64,000 bases of DNA from Mycobacterium sp. DL440 (GTDB lineage Bacteria > Actinomycetota > Actinomycetes > Mycobacteriales > Mycobacteriaceae), in the NCBI RefSeq assembly GCF_011745145.1, contig NZ_CP050191.1, positions 1 through 64,000 on the forward strand, written 5' to 3'. Both the position numbers and the translations under genes were made by a program. The notes under the pieces were generated by a model. That model saw only the letters and a program-made list of their open reading frames with translations. It had not been told where the DNA came from and did no database searches. This document shows, piece by piece, positions 54,537-62,909 of the stretch. Positions within the stretch are counted from its first letter, which is position 1, and each line of letters starts with the position of its first letter.

Positions 54537-55976
54537 TCAGCCGATTCCCTCGAGCGTCTCCATGTCGCTGGTGCCGATCCTCGCGATCACTTCCGGTGAC
54601 CGGCGGCTCAGAATCCAGTACCAGGCCAGCGCGGCGGCAACCGTGCCCAGGAATAGCCACGGGATCACGTTGAGCGGGTAGGCCGGAACCGGAAACACGT
54701 TGGCATAGAACACATATGCCATTGATCCGATGGCCAACGTGGCGGCGGGCCAGACCAGCGGAACGCGGACCTTGATGCTGCGCAGGAACACGACGGCCGC
54801 GATTGCGGCGGCGGCGTAGGCCACCATGTAACCGTAGGTCCCGTAGGTGTCCACCCAGGTCAGCACGTCCAGCGGGTCGGTACCGGCGAGGTACATCAGC
54901 ACCGGCACCGCGACCACCAGTGGGCCGACCGAGAGCAGCGCGCGGTGCGGGGTGAGGTGGGTCGGGTGGGTCCGGCCGACGGCCGAGGGCACCACCCCTT
55001 CCTTGCCCATCACGTACAGGATGCGGCCGATGACGTTCATCGGCGCGACCACCACGGCGAAAAACGATGCGGCGATACCGAAGCTGAGGATCGGGTTGAA
55101 CCAGCTCGGCATGCCGACCAGGGTCGCGAGATCGTTGAGCGGCTGCGCCGATTCGCCGAGGTCGGATCCCAACGCGGCGACCTGGGTGTAGGCGGCGAAG
55201 ACGTACAGAACACCCACGCCGGCGGCGCTCCACATGATCGCCCGCGGCACCGCGCGGTAGGGATCTTTGGCCTCCCGGGCCAGGGCGTCGGCGCTGGAGA
55301 ATCCGACGAAGCCCAGGATCGCCAGCACCATGCCCACCGCGATACCCGATGGCTTGGCGCTGCTCAGGTCGAACTGGTCGGCGTCGAACGCGTCCGCCCC
55401 GAGGTGCACCAGGGTGAAGACCAGCAGCAGGGTGATGATCGACACCGAAATCAGTTCCAGCACAAGGGAAACCCGTGCGGAGAGCCGGATGCCGCGGATG
55501 GTGAACAAGGTGGCCAGCGCACCGAGAACGGCGGCCAGCACGATCTGTGCGGCCACCCCGTGGACCGGGATGCCGAGTTGGTTGAGCAGCGTGGCGGTGT
55601 AGGCAACCGAGCCGCTCAGTGAACCTGCCGCGATACCGAAGCAACCGATGATCAGGCTGACGCCGGTCAGGTACGCGCCGAACGGTCCCAGTGCGGTCGC
55701 GGCATAGCTGTACAGCGAGCCCGCACTCGAGCGGCGCTTGGCGAACTGTGAGATGCAGTAACCCACCGAGAGGATGACGACGGTGGCCAGCGCGAACGAG
55801 ATCCAGGTGCCGTTACTGGCGGTGGTGTAGATGGCGGCAGCGGTGAACGCGATGACGGCGCTGGGCGCGATGTTGGCGATGGCCTGCGCGGCGAGTTCGC
55901 CGCCACCCATCACTCCGCGGCGCAGGCCGGCATCGCCGTTCGGCATTTCGGCCCGGGTCTGAAGATCTTCACTCAC
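54537..55976 (-). CDS. APC-superfamily amino acid/amine permease
   Basis: A 479-residue transporter with about twelve membrane segments. The first, 'AIANIAPSAVIAFTAAAIY', carries the helix-break region typical of the amino acid-polyamine-organocation family; 'GFVGFSSADALAREAKDPYR' is the family signature around the sixth segment and contains Glu and the conserved PYR-like loop. It should import an amino acid or amine by proton or sodium coupling. It shares a strand and an 18-base gap with the alcohol dehydrogenase gene, so the two are probably co-transcribed, the dehydrogenase first. Confidence 0.88.
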   Translation of the reverse strand: MSEDLQTRAEMPNGDAGLRRGVMGGGELAAQAIANIAPSAVIAFTAAAIYTTASNGTWISFALATVVILSVGYCISQFAKRRSSAGSLYSYAATALGPFGAYLTGVSLIIGCFGIAAGSLSGSVAYTATLLNQLGIPVHGVAAQIVLAAVLGALATLFTIRGIRLSARVSLVLELISVSIITLLLVFTLVHLGADAFDADQFDLSSAKPSGIAVGMVLAILGFVGFSSADALAREAKDPYRAVPRAIMWSAAGVGVLYVFAAYTQVAALGSDLGESAQPLNDLATLVGMPSWFNPILSFGIAASFFAVVVAPMNVIGRILYVMGKEGVVPSAVGRTHPTHLTPHRALLSVGPLVVAVPVLMYLAGTDPLDVLTWVDTYGTYGYMVAYAAAAIAAVVFLRSIKVRVPLVWPAATLAIGSMAYVFYANVFPVPAYPLNVIPWLFLGTVAAALAWYWILSRRSPEVIARIGTSDMETLEGIG

Positions 55977-55994
55977 TTGGGATCTCGATTCTTC

Positions 55995-57140
55995 TCAGGC
56001 GTTCGGGACGAGGAGTTGGCGCAACGCGTGGCCGGCGGCCAGGTCGTCGAGGGCGGCCGCGGCGTCGGCCAGCGGCCGCCGCGCGGAGATCATCGAGGCC
56101 AGGTCGAGATCGCCCGCCATGACCTCGTCGACCAGTCGGGGGATGTCACGCTCGGGCACCGCCGAGCCGTAGTTGGAGCCCAGGATCCGTTGATCGGCCT
56201 CGGCCAGGGCGAGCGGGTCGAAGCTGGCGCGCTCGCCGGCCGGCGGCAGTCCGACGATGACGGCGGCCCCGCCGAGGCCGAGCGCGGCGATGGCCTGCTC
56301 GGTGGTGGCGATCTTGCCGATGGCGTCGAAGACGTAGTCGTATCCGTCGGGCAGCACCTCACGCAGGGCGGCCACGACGTCGTCGACCGCCGAGGCGTCG
56401 ACGGTGTCGGTGGCCCCGAGTTTGCTTGCCAGGTAGAGCTTTTCGGCGACGACGTCGACAGCCACGATGCGCGAGGCGCCGGCCAGCCGGGCACCCTGCA
56501 CACAGGCCAGGCCCACCCCGCCGCAGCCGATCACCGCAACGGTCGATCCCGGTTGCACTCCGGCGGTATTGCGGACCGCGCCGACGCCGGTGGCGATGGC
56601 GCAGCCGACGATGGCGATGTCCTGCAGCGGGGCGTCCTTGCGGACCTTGACCGCGCCGCTGCGGGGAACCACGACCTGCTCGGCGAAGGAGGACACCCCG
56701 AGGTAGTGGTGGATCTGGCCGCGTTCGTTGGACAGCCGGGTGGTTCCGTCGTACAGGGTGCCGCCGGTGGCCACGACCGACGCGACCAGCGCGCACTGGG
56801 CCGGCCGGCCGGCCTGGCAGGCGCGGCATTCGCCGCAGCCGGGCACCCAGCTGAGCACCACGTGGTCGCCGGGTTCGAGGTCGTCGACGCCGTGGCCGAC
56901 CGCGGTGACCACGCCCGATCCTTCGTGTCCCAGCACCACCGGCGCCGGGACGTCCCAGGCTCCGGTGGTGACGTGCAGGTCGGAATGACACACGCCGGCG
57001 GCGGCGATCTTGACCTGCACCTCACCGGGGCCGGGGGCGGCGAGGTCGACGTGCTCGATGCTGATGGTTCCGCTGCCGTCGAGGACGGCGGCCTGAATCG
57101 GCGTCGACTTGCTGTTGGGTTCGGTTGCAGGTGCAGACAC
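55995..57140 (-). CDS. Zinc-dependent alcohol dehydrogenase
   Basis: A 381-residue medium-chain dehydrogenase: catalytic zinc ligands in 'AAGVCHSDLHV' and 'LGHEGSGVV', four-cysteine structural zinc lobe 'GCGECRACQAGRPAQC', and NAD-binding 'IGCGGVGLACVQGA'. It should oxidise a primary alcohol, or reduce an aldehyde, with NAD. Start taken as GTG 57138-57140, with AGAAAGG upstream; an ATG at 57173 would add 11 residues. It heads a two-gene unit with an APC permease and is divergent from an XRE-cupin regulator, its likely controller. Confidence 0.9.
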   Translation of the reverse strand: MSAPATEPNSKSTPIQAAVLDGSGTISIEHVDLAAPGPGEVQVKIAAAGVCHSDLHVTTGAWDVPAPVVLGHEGSGVVTAVGHGVDDLEPGDHVVLSWVPGCGECRACQAGRPAQCALVASVVATGGTLYDGTTRLSNERGQIHHYLGVSSFAEQVVVPRSGAVKVRKDAPLQDIAIVGCAIATGVGAVRNTAGVQPGSTVAVIGCGGVGLACVQGARLAGASRIVAVDVVAEKLYLASKLGATDTVDASAVDDVVAALREVLPDGYDYVFDAIGKIATTEQAIAALGLGGAAVIVGLPPAGERASFDPLALAEADQRILGSNYGSAVPERDIPRLVDEVMAGDLDLASMISARRPLADAAAALDDLAAGHALRQLLVPNA

Positions 57141-57191
57141 CGCGTACCTTTCTGTGCTTCGGGGCACCGCCACATGTAGGGTTCAATGCCA

Positions 57192-57212
57192 TAAAACGAT
57201 GGACGTGTTTTA
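57192..57212. promoter_or_regulatory. Short palindrome between dehydrogenase and XRE-cupin regulator
   Basis: TAAAAC and GTTTTA (six-base arms) flank nine bases in the 114-base gap between the diverging genes. It is the most AT-rich symmetric sequence there and may be the regulator's site, but the arms are short. Confidence 0.3.
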
Positions 57213-57254
57213 CACCACTAAACGAGCGGGCGTCAACAGAAGGGGGAAGCTTCA

Positions 57255-57860
57255 GTGGCGGACGACCAGCAGACCGGCACGGAGACCGGCATGGGGCGGG
57301 CCGGGGCACGGCTGCGGGAATTTCGTGGTCAGCGAGGATTGAGTCTGACCGAGGTGGCCACCCGGGCCGAGGTGACCAAGGGTTTCCTGAGTCTGGCCGA
57401 GCGGGGGATGACCAATGTGTCGGTCCCGGTCTTGATCCGGATCTGCGACGCCCTGGGGATCGGCATCGGCGACCTGTTCGAGTACCCCTCGGCGCCGGTG
57501 GTGCGCAGCGGGGCCGGGGCGCCGCTGGAAATGGGTGGACACGGGGTCCGCGAGGAGCTGCTGACCCCGAAGTCCGAACACCATGTGCAGGTGATGCACA
57601 CCGTCATGCGGCCGGGCGGTGGCTCCGGCGGGGCCTACCGGCTCGATGCCGCAACAATATTCGTCTACGTGCTCAAGGGCGGGCTCAGCATTACCGTCGA
57701 GGGGCAGACCACCTTGCTCGACACCGGCGACAGCATGACCTTCGGTGCGACCCAACTGCATGACTGGCACAACCCCACCGGCGACGAGGCCGAGGTGCTC
57801 TGGACCATCGCCCCGCCGGTCGGGGCCGAGGATTTCCGCGCCGCAGTGCGCGGGGTTTGA
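57255..57860 (+). CDS. XRE-type regulator with C-terminal cupin domain
   Basis: A 201-residue protein with an N-terminal helix-turn-helix at about residues 17-72 ('LSLTEVATRAEVTKGFLSLA') and a cupin domain at about 115-185 ('IFVYVLKGGLSITVEGQTT', 'MTFGATQLHDWHNPTG'). Such regulators usually control one adjacent catabolic operon, with the cupin sensing a substrate. GTG 57255 has AGAAGGGGG upstream. It is divergent from the alcohol dehydrogenase-permease unit. Its stop is 14 bases from that of gpsA. Confidence 0.88.
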   Translation: MADDQQTGTETGMGRAGARLREFRGQRGLSLTEVATRAEVTKGFLSLAERGMTNVSVPVLIRICDALGIGIGDLFEYPSAPVVRSGAGAPLEMGGHGVREELLTPKSEHHVQVMHTVMRPGGGSGGAYRLDAATIFVYVLKGGLSITVEGQTTLLDTGDSMTFGATQLHDWHNPTGDEAEVLWTIAPPVGAEDFRAAVRGV

Positions 57861-57873
57861 GGCCGGCGGAGAT

Positions 57874-58899
57874 CTAGAACCCCGACCCGTGCACCTCGTG
57901 GCCGGGGCTTTCGATCATCAGACCGTAGTAGGCGTCTTCCACTTTCGCGCCGTGGTTGATCACCGCGTCCACCTCGCGGGCGATGGGCATGTTGAGCCCG
58001 TACTTGTCGGCGAATTCCATGATCACGCTGGCGGCCTTGACGCCCTCGGCGACTTGATTCATCGATGCGATGATCTCGTCGATCGACTTGCCTGAACCGA
58101 GTTGTTCGCCGACGTGGCGGTTGCGGCTGCGCTGGCTGGTGCAGGTGACGATGAGGTCGCCCATGCCGGCCAGGCCGGCGAAGGTGTCGCGGTGCCCGCC
58201 GATGGCCTCGCCCAGTTTGGACATCTCCCGCACCGCGCGGGCCATCACCATCGCGCGGGTGTTCTCGCCGATGCCCAGCGAGTAGCCCATTCCGACGGCG
58301 ATGGCGTACACGTTCTTGAGCGCCCCGGCCATCTCCACGCCCACCACGTCATCGGTGGTGTAGGTGCGAAAACGCTTGGTGCGGAACAACTGTGCCAGGT
58401 TCGCGGCCAGATGCTGGTCGGGCATGGCCAGCACCGCGGCGGCGGCATAGCCTTCGGCGACCTCGCGGGCGATGTTCGGCCCGGCCAGGATGCCCGCCGG
58501 ATGCCCGGGCAGTACCTCGTCGACGATCTCGCTCATCCGCTTGTTGGTGCCCTGTTCCAGGCCCTTGACCAGGGAGACCACCGGCACCCACGGGCGCAGT
58601 TCACGGGCCAGTTCGGTGAGTACCCCGCGGAAGCCGTGTGACGGCACACCCATCACGATCACGTCGGCGCAGTTGGCCGCCTCATTGAAATCGTTGGTGG
58701 CCTTGAGACTTTCGGGTAGTGCCACCTCGTCGCCCAGGTAGCGCGAGTTGCGGTGGTTGTCGTTGATGTCCTTGGCGGTCTCCTCCGAGCGCACCCACTG
58801 CAACGTCGGCCCGCGCCGAGCACAGATGGAGGCGACGGTGGTGCCCCAGGATCCTCCGCCGAGGACGACGACGTTGGGTTCGCGTTGCGCTGGTGCCAT
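57874..58899 (-). CDS. gpsA: NAD(P)-dependent glycerol-3-phosphate dehydrogenase (GpsA/GpdA1)
   Basis: A 341-residue enzyme that reduces dihydroxyacetone phosphate to sn-glycerol-3-phosphate for phospholipid synthesis. 'VLGGGSWGTTVA' (11-22) binds NAD(P)H; 'KGLEQGTNKRMSEIV' and 'GPNIAREVAEGYAAAAV' belong to the catalytic domain, with 'ALKNVYAIAVGMGYSLG' near the active site. It corresponds to Rv0564c (gpdA1), which in M. tuberculosis directly follows htpX; here about ten kilobases separate them. Confidence 0.92.
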   Translation of the reverse strand: MAPAQREPNVVVLGGGSWGTTVASICARRGPTLQWVRSEETAKDINDNHRNSRYLGDEVALPESLKATNDFNEAANCADVIVMGVPSHGFRGVLTELARELRPWVPVVSLVKGLEQGTNKRMSEIVDEVLPGHPAGILAGPNIAREVAEGYAAAAVLAMPDQHLAANLAQLFRTKRFRTYTTDDVVGVEMAGALKNVYAIAVGMGYSLGIGENTRAMVMARAVREMSKLGEAIGGHRDTFAGLAGMGDLIVTCTSQRSRNRHVGEQLGSGKSIDEIIASMNQVAEGVKAASVIMEFADKYGLNMPIAREVDAVINHGAKVEDAYYGLMIESPGHEVHGSGF

Positions 58900-58953
58900 G
58901 GCGATCAGAGTATTGCCGAGACGCCGTTGCTGAGCGCAAGTTGTCGAACTGGC

Positions 58954-60174
58954 TCAGCCGGTGACCGTTCTGCGTCGGCTCAGGGCGCCGATGGCCGCAG
59001 CGGCCAGGCACGCCGTCGACACCGCGGCGGCGAACCAGGGGAAGACGGTGGCCAGATCCCAGCGGGTGGCGGCCCACCCGGCCAGCAGGGTCGGGACGGC
59101 CATCGCGGTGTAGGCCAGCAGATAGAACGCGGACATGGTCTCGCCGCGCTGGTCGGCTGGGACGACGTGGGACAGATGCCGTAGCGATCCGCCGAATCCC
59201 AGCCCGAACGTCGCACCGAGCATTGCTGCCGCGACGAACACCAGTGGCCAGGACTGGGTGAGCAGCACCGGAACCGTCAGCCCCAGGGCGATCGCCATGC
59301 CCACGTCGCCGGCGATCGCGGAGCGGTGTGCCGGGATGCGGGTCGCGGCCAACTGAGCCATCGCTGCGGAGAACGCGGTGATGGCCACCACTCCGCCGCC
59401 GAACACCAGGTTCTCGATGTGGGTCTGGTGTGCGGCCAGCGACGGGTACAGCGAGAGCAGCACACCCAGCACCGACCACGACGCCATCGCGCCGAGCGCG
59501 GCGAACCAGAAGTCTGACCGGATCTCCTTGGCCACGGCGGGTTTCGAGATCCGGATGGGGCCGGGGGAGCGGGTGGTGTGGGTTTCGCGCAGGGCCAGGA
59601 CGCCAACACCGACGAGCACGCAGATCACCGCGACGACTGCGTAGGGGGTGCGCAGCGGGTGCGGGGCGTACTGCGCGAGGACAGCGGATCCGATGATCGC
59701 CACGGTCATGCCGATGTTGAACGCGACGCCGCTGAGTTGTCCCGTACGCACACCGCGGTGCGGGCGCAGGTCGAGCAGCGCGGCGGCGGCGACCACCACG
59801 ATCGAGCCGATCGCCGCGCCGTGGATGGTGCGAGCCAGCAGGAGCAGGGCCATGTTGTCGGCGACCAGGAACACGCCGAGTCCGATGAGCATCGCGATCA
59901 GGGCGCCGACGAGCACGGGCTTACGGCCGACCACGTCGGAGATGCGGCCGGAGACGAGGACGGCGGCCAGGGCGGCGAGCGCGTACACCGCGAAGATGAC
60001 CGTGGTGGCCAAGGGGGTGAGGTGCCAGGCGGTTTCGTAGATTCCGTACAACGGTGCGGGCAGGCCCGAGACTCCCAGAGCCACTCCGCTGAAGATGAGC
60101 AGTAATGGGTAGGCCCAGCGCTGGCCGTGCTCGATTTCCCAACCGAGTGCGTCATCCGCCGAGATCCGCGTCAT
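58954..60174 (-). CDS. MFS transporter controlled by the adjacent ArsR regulator
   Basis: A 406-residue major facilitator protein with twelve membrane segments and the loop motif 'GRISDVVGRKPVLVG' between segments two and three. It is most like drug or metabolite exporters. ATG 60172-60174 is chosen because an upstream ATG at 60207 would place a probable ArsR operator (60194-60213) across the start codon; GGACGGGG lies before the chosen ATG. It is divergent from the ArsR gene. Confidence 0.88.
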   Translation of the reverse strand: MTRISADDALGWEIEHGQRWAYPLLLIFSGVALGVSGLPAPLYGIYETAWHLTPLATTVIFAVYALAALAAVLVSGRISDVVGRKPVLVGALIAMLIGLGVFLVADNMALLLLARTIHGAAIGSIVVVAAAALLDLRPHRGVRTGQLSGVAFNIGMTVAIIGSAVLAQYAPHPLRTPYAVVAVICVLVGVGVLALRETHTTRSPGPIRISKPAVAKEIRSDFWFAALGAMASWSVLGVLLSLYPSLAAHQTHIENLVFGGGVVAITAFSAAMAQLAATRIPAHRSAIAGDVGMAIALGLTVPVLLTQSWPLVFVAAAMLGATFGLGFGGSLRHLSHVVPADQRGETMSAFYLLAYTAMAVPTLLAGWAATRWDLATVFPWFAAAVSTACLAAAAIGALSRRRTVTG

Positions 60175-60193
60175 CGCCACGCCCCGTCCGGTA

Positions 60194-60213
60194 GGTTTGA
60201 TGTTCATCGAACC
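60194..60213. promoter_or_regulatory. ArsR-type operator, copy 1
   Basis: GGTTTGATGTTCATCGAACC is an imperfect palindrome. Its core repeats almost exactly at 60232-60249. It lies 20 bases before the MFS start. Confidence 0.6.
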
Positions 60214-60231
60214 TGGCCGAGCCTACGCTGG

Positions 60232-60249
60232 GTTTGACGTTCATCAAAC
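60232..60249. promoter_or_regulatory. ArsR-type operator, copy 2
   Basis: GTTTGACGTTCATCAAAC is a palindrome matching copy 1 (shared core GTTTGAYGTTCATCRAAC), with centres 37 bases apart. It lies 27 bases before the ArsR start. Two sites in one divergent promoter suggest joint control of both genes. Confidence 0.65.
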
Positions 60250-60275
60250 TTATTTTCCGGTGACGGGGGACACGC

Positions 60276-60614
60276 ATGACAGGGCCTTCGGCAGTCGATG
60301 CGCGCAGTCCGGTCGGCCCGGTTGCGGCGCTGCCTCAGTTGCTGGCCGCCCTGCAGGACCCGATCCGCCTGGAGATGGTGCGTCGTCTACACGACGTCGG
60401 TGAGCCGGTGAAATGCGCGGCCCTCTATGAGGGCATCAACAAGTCGACCGCCACCCACCACTTCAACATCCTGCGCGATGCCGGCCTCATCGAGCGGGTG
60501 GTCGGCGAGGGGCACATCTATCAACGGCTGCGCGCACATGACGTGGACGCCGCGATGCCGGGGCTGCTGGATGCGATCATGGAGCAGGCGAATCGGGAAT
60601 CTGGTCGCCACTGA
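60276..60614 (+). CDS. ArsR-family regulator
   Basis: A 112-residue winged-helix repressor: 'LAALQDPIRLEMVRRLHD' (helix 2-3 region) and 'INKSTATHHFNILRDAGLIE' (recognition helix and wing start). No cysteine pair of the metal-sensing type is visible, so it probably senses an organic compound or acts through other residues. It is divergent from an MFS transporter across two matching palindromes, which makes that transporter its evident target. Confidence 0.88.
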   Translation: MTGPSAVDARSPVGPVAALPQLLAALQDPIRLEMVRRLHDVGEPVKCAALYEGINKSTATHHFNILRDAGLIERVVGEGHIYQRLRAHDVDAAMPGLLDAIMEQANRESGRH

Positions 60615-61180
60615 GCGGTGGTTGTCGGAGTGCCCGGCGCATCAGGTTCGAGATCGCACGAGATGTTGGAGAAACCCGACTGACATCGCCTGTAGTCAGT
60701 AGACTTCGGCGCAGCGGCGCGCCAGGTATCGGGCTCCATCTGTCCGGGCAAATCTGGCAACTTTTTTCACGGTTTCGGCACGATCGGCAAAGTTAACGCG
60801 CATGCCTGGTGCGGATTCCGTCGTGAGATTCTCCGTGGAGCACGAATCCCTGCCGGATCAGAGTCCAGCCTTGCGCCGGCGTCAAATCTAACGGGTGCCC
60901 GTTCTAGCCTGAATGCACTGCATTTACAGGTGATACGAGAAGCGGCACGCCCGTCACCTGTACGTCGGAGCGGAAGTGGCGGTGTGCCGGCGGCGACGAC
61001 GGATTTGCCGGAAATTGATGAGCCAACCTCGATAAGTGAATGATAATTCGGCAAAACATTGACGAGGGATGAGCGCCGACGCTACGGTGCGAACCACTGT
61101 GAGTTATCCGGCCGGCGGTGGCCATCTCTCGGTCTGGGGAGGAATTGACCTGTGTTCGTTCTGCTGCTTAATGAGAGAGG
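60615..61180. other. 566-base gene-free region upstream of the second mce operon
   Basis: No coding frame has ribosome-site or composition support, and no tRNA was recognised. It holds the inverted repeat TACAGGTGA/TCACCTGTA (60925-60933 and 60954-60962, 20-base gap) and AT-rich patches near 61035-61065 (GATAAGTGAATGATAATTCGG), the probable promoter area of the mce operon. Confidence 0.4.
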
Positions 61181-62050
61181 ATGACGGCGCCGCCTGACAG
61201 CGTGGCCGATGGGGTCGAGCCGCAACGGGGAATCGACGCCATCGAGAACTGGGCCACCGGTTATGCCCGGCGTCATCCGCTGGCGTCGCTCGCCACGGTC
61301 GGGGACCAGTTCGTGCTCGGTGTACGCACCATCCAGATCCTGTTCCTGGACCTTCTGACGGGCCGCTTTCAATGGCAGGAGTTCGTCCGACAGGGCGCCT
61401 TCATGGCCGGCACGGCCGTGCTCCCCACCGTGCTGGTGGCCCTGCCGATCGGCGTCACCCTCTCGATTCAGTTCGCCCTGCTGGCCGGGCAGGTCGGTGC
61501 GACGTCACTGGCCGGTGCGGCCAGTGGCCTGGCCGTGATTCGGCAGGCCGCGTCGCTGGTCGCGGCCGTTCTCATGGCCGCCGCGGTCGGGTCGGCGATC
61601 ACCGCCGACCTGGGTTCGCGCACCATGCGCGAGGAAACCGATGCCATGGAGGTCATGGGTGTCTCGGTGATTCAGCGGCTGGTCGTGCCGCGCTTCGTCG
61701 CCGCGATCATGATCGGCGTCGCGCTCACCGGGGTGGTGTGCTTCGTCGGCTTCCTGGCCAGCTTCCTGTTCAACGTCTACTTCCAGAACGGTGCCCCCGG
61801 CAGCTTCGTGGCCACCTTCGCCTCGTTCGCCACCACCGGCGACATGGTCGTGGCGCTGGTGAAGGCGGTGATCTTCGGCGCGATCGTGGCCGTCGTGTCG
61901 TGCCAGAAGGGGCTGTCCACCAAAGGCGGCCCGACCGGCGTCGCGAACTCCGTGAACGCGGCGGTGGTGGAATCGATTCTGTTGCTGATGGTGGTCAACG
62001 TGGCTATCAGCCAGCTCTACATCATGTTGTTCCCCCGGGTCGGGCTGTGA
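61181..62050 (+). CDS. YrbE/MlaE permease subunit A of a second mce operon
   Basis: A 289-residue MlaE-type permease. It has a longer N-terminal part than the permease of the first operon (residues 1-60), five or six membrane segments, the coupling loop 'DLGSRTMREETDAMEVMGVS' and 'KGLSTKGGPTGVANSVNAAV' near the end. Differences from the first-operon protein show it is a separate mce system, not a recent copy. ATG 61181 follows GAGAGAGG closely. It begins a plus-strand unit. Confidence 0.9.
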   Translation: MTAPPDSVADGVEPQRGIDAIENWATGYARRHPLASLATVGDQFVLGVRTIQILFLDLLTGRFQWQEFVRQGAFMAGTAVLPTVLVALPIGVTLSIQFALLAGQVGATSLAGAASGLAVIRQAASLVAAVLMAAAVGSAITADLGSRTMREETDAMEVMGVSVIQRLVVPRFVAAIMIGVALTGVVCFVGFLASFLFNVYFQNGAPGSFVATFASFATTGDMVVALVKAVIFGAIVAVVSCQKGLSTKGGPTGVANSVNAAVVESILLLMVVNVAISQLYIMLFPRVGL

Positions 62051-62051
62051 C

Positions 62052-62909
62052 ATGACGGCCTCGACATTCGTCCCACCATTGCTCGCACCGTGGGTGCGGC
62101 TGTACAAGCGGGCGTCGGCGCCGGTGATGCGGCTGGGGCACATGATGGTGTTCTTCGTCCGGGCACTGACAGCGGTACCGATCGTGCTGCGGCACTACCG
62201 GGGGGAGTTCGTCCGGCTGCTCTCCGACATCGCCTGGGGCAATGGCTCACTCGTGGTCGGTGGCGGCACCGTCGGCGTGGCGGTGGTGCTGGGCATCACC
62301 ATGGGCGCGCTCGTCGGCATCGAGGGATACAACTTCCTCGATCTCCTCGGGCTCGGGCCGGCCACCGGCATCATCTCGTCGTTGGTGAACACCCGTGAGC
62401 TGGCGCCGATCGCCGCCTCGCTGGCCTTCGCAACACAGGCCGGCTGCCGGTTCACCGCACAGCTGGGGTCGATGCGCATCGCCGAGGAGATCGACGCGCT
62501 CGATGCCATCGCGATCCGTCCGATTCCGTATCTGGTCACCACGCGGCTGATGTCCGCGGTGGTCGCGGTGATCCCGCTCTATGCCCTCTGCCTGGCGGTC
62601 AGCTATCTGACCACCCAGGTGGTCGTGTTCCTGATCAGCGGCGGCTCGACCGGTTCCTATATGCATTACTTCACCCTCATGCTGTCCGGGCAGGACATCC
62701 TCTACTCGGTGCTGAAGGCGGTCATCTTCGTGTGGATCGCCTCCACCGTGCAGTGCTACTACGGGTTCTACGCCTCGGGCGGACCGGTGGGCGTGGGCGT
62801 GGCCGCCGGCCATGCCATGCGGGCCAGCATCACCGTGGTGGTCATCGTGAACATGCTGCTCACCATGGCGCTGTGGACGGTCGATTCAGGAGCGAGGTTC
62901 GGCGGCTAG
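62052..62909 (+). CDS. YrbE/MlaE permease subunit B of the second mce operon
   Basis: A 285-residue MlaE-type permease with the paired signature 'SSLVNTRELAPIAASLAFAT' and 'RIAEEIDALDAIAIRPIPYL'. It starts one base after the preceding stop and ends directly before mceA, so the three genes are one unit. It forms the membrane core with the A subunit. Confidence 0.92.
   Translation: MTASTFVPPLLAPWVRLYKRASAPVMRLGHMMVFFVRALTAVPIVLRHYRGEFVRLLSDIAWGNGSLVVGGGTVGVAVVLGITMGALVGIEGYNFLDLLGLGPATGIISSLVNTRELAPIAASLAFATQAGCRFTAQLGSMRIAEEIDALDAIAIRPIPYLVTTRLMSAVVAVIPLYALCLAVSYLTTQVVVFLISGGSTGSYMHYFTLMLSGQDILYSVLKAVIFVWIASTVQCYYGFYASGGPVGVGVAAGHAMRASITVVVIVNMLLTMALWTVDSGARFGG

Noticed and set aside
60615..61180. 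Possible tRNA or small gene in the long gap before the second mce operon
   Set aside because: No cloverleaf-compatible arms or CCA-type end were found, and the short frames lack ribosome sites.
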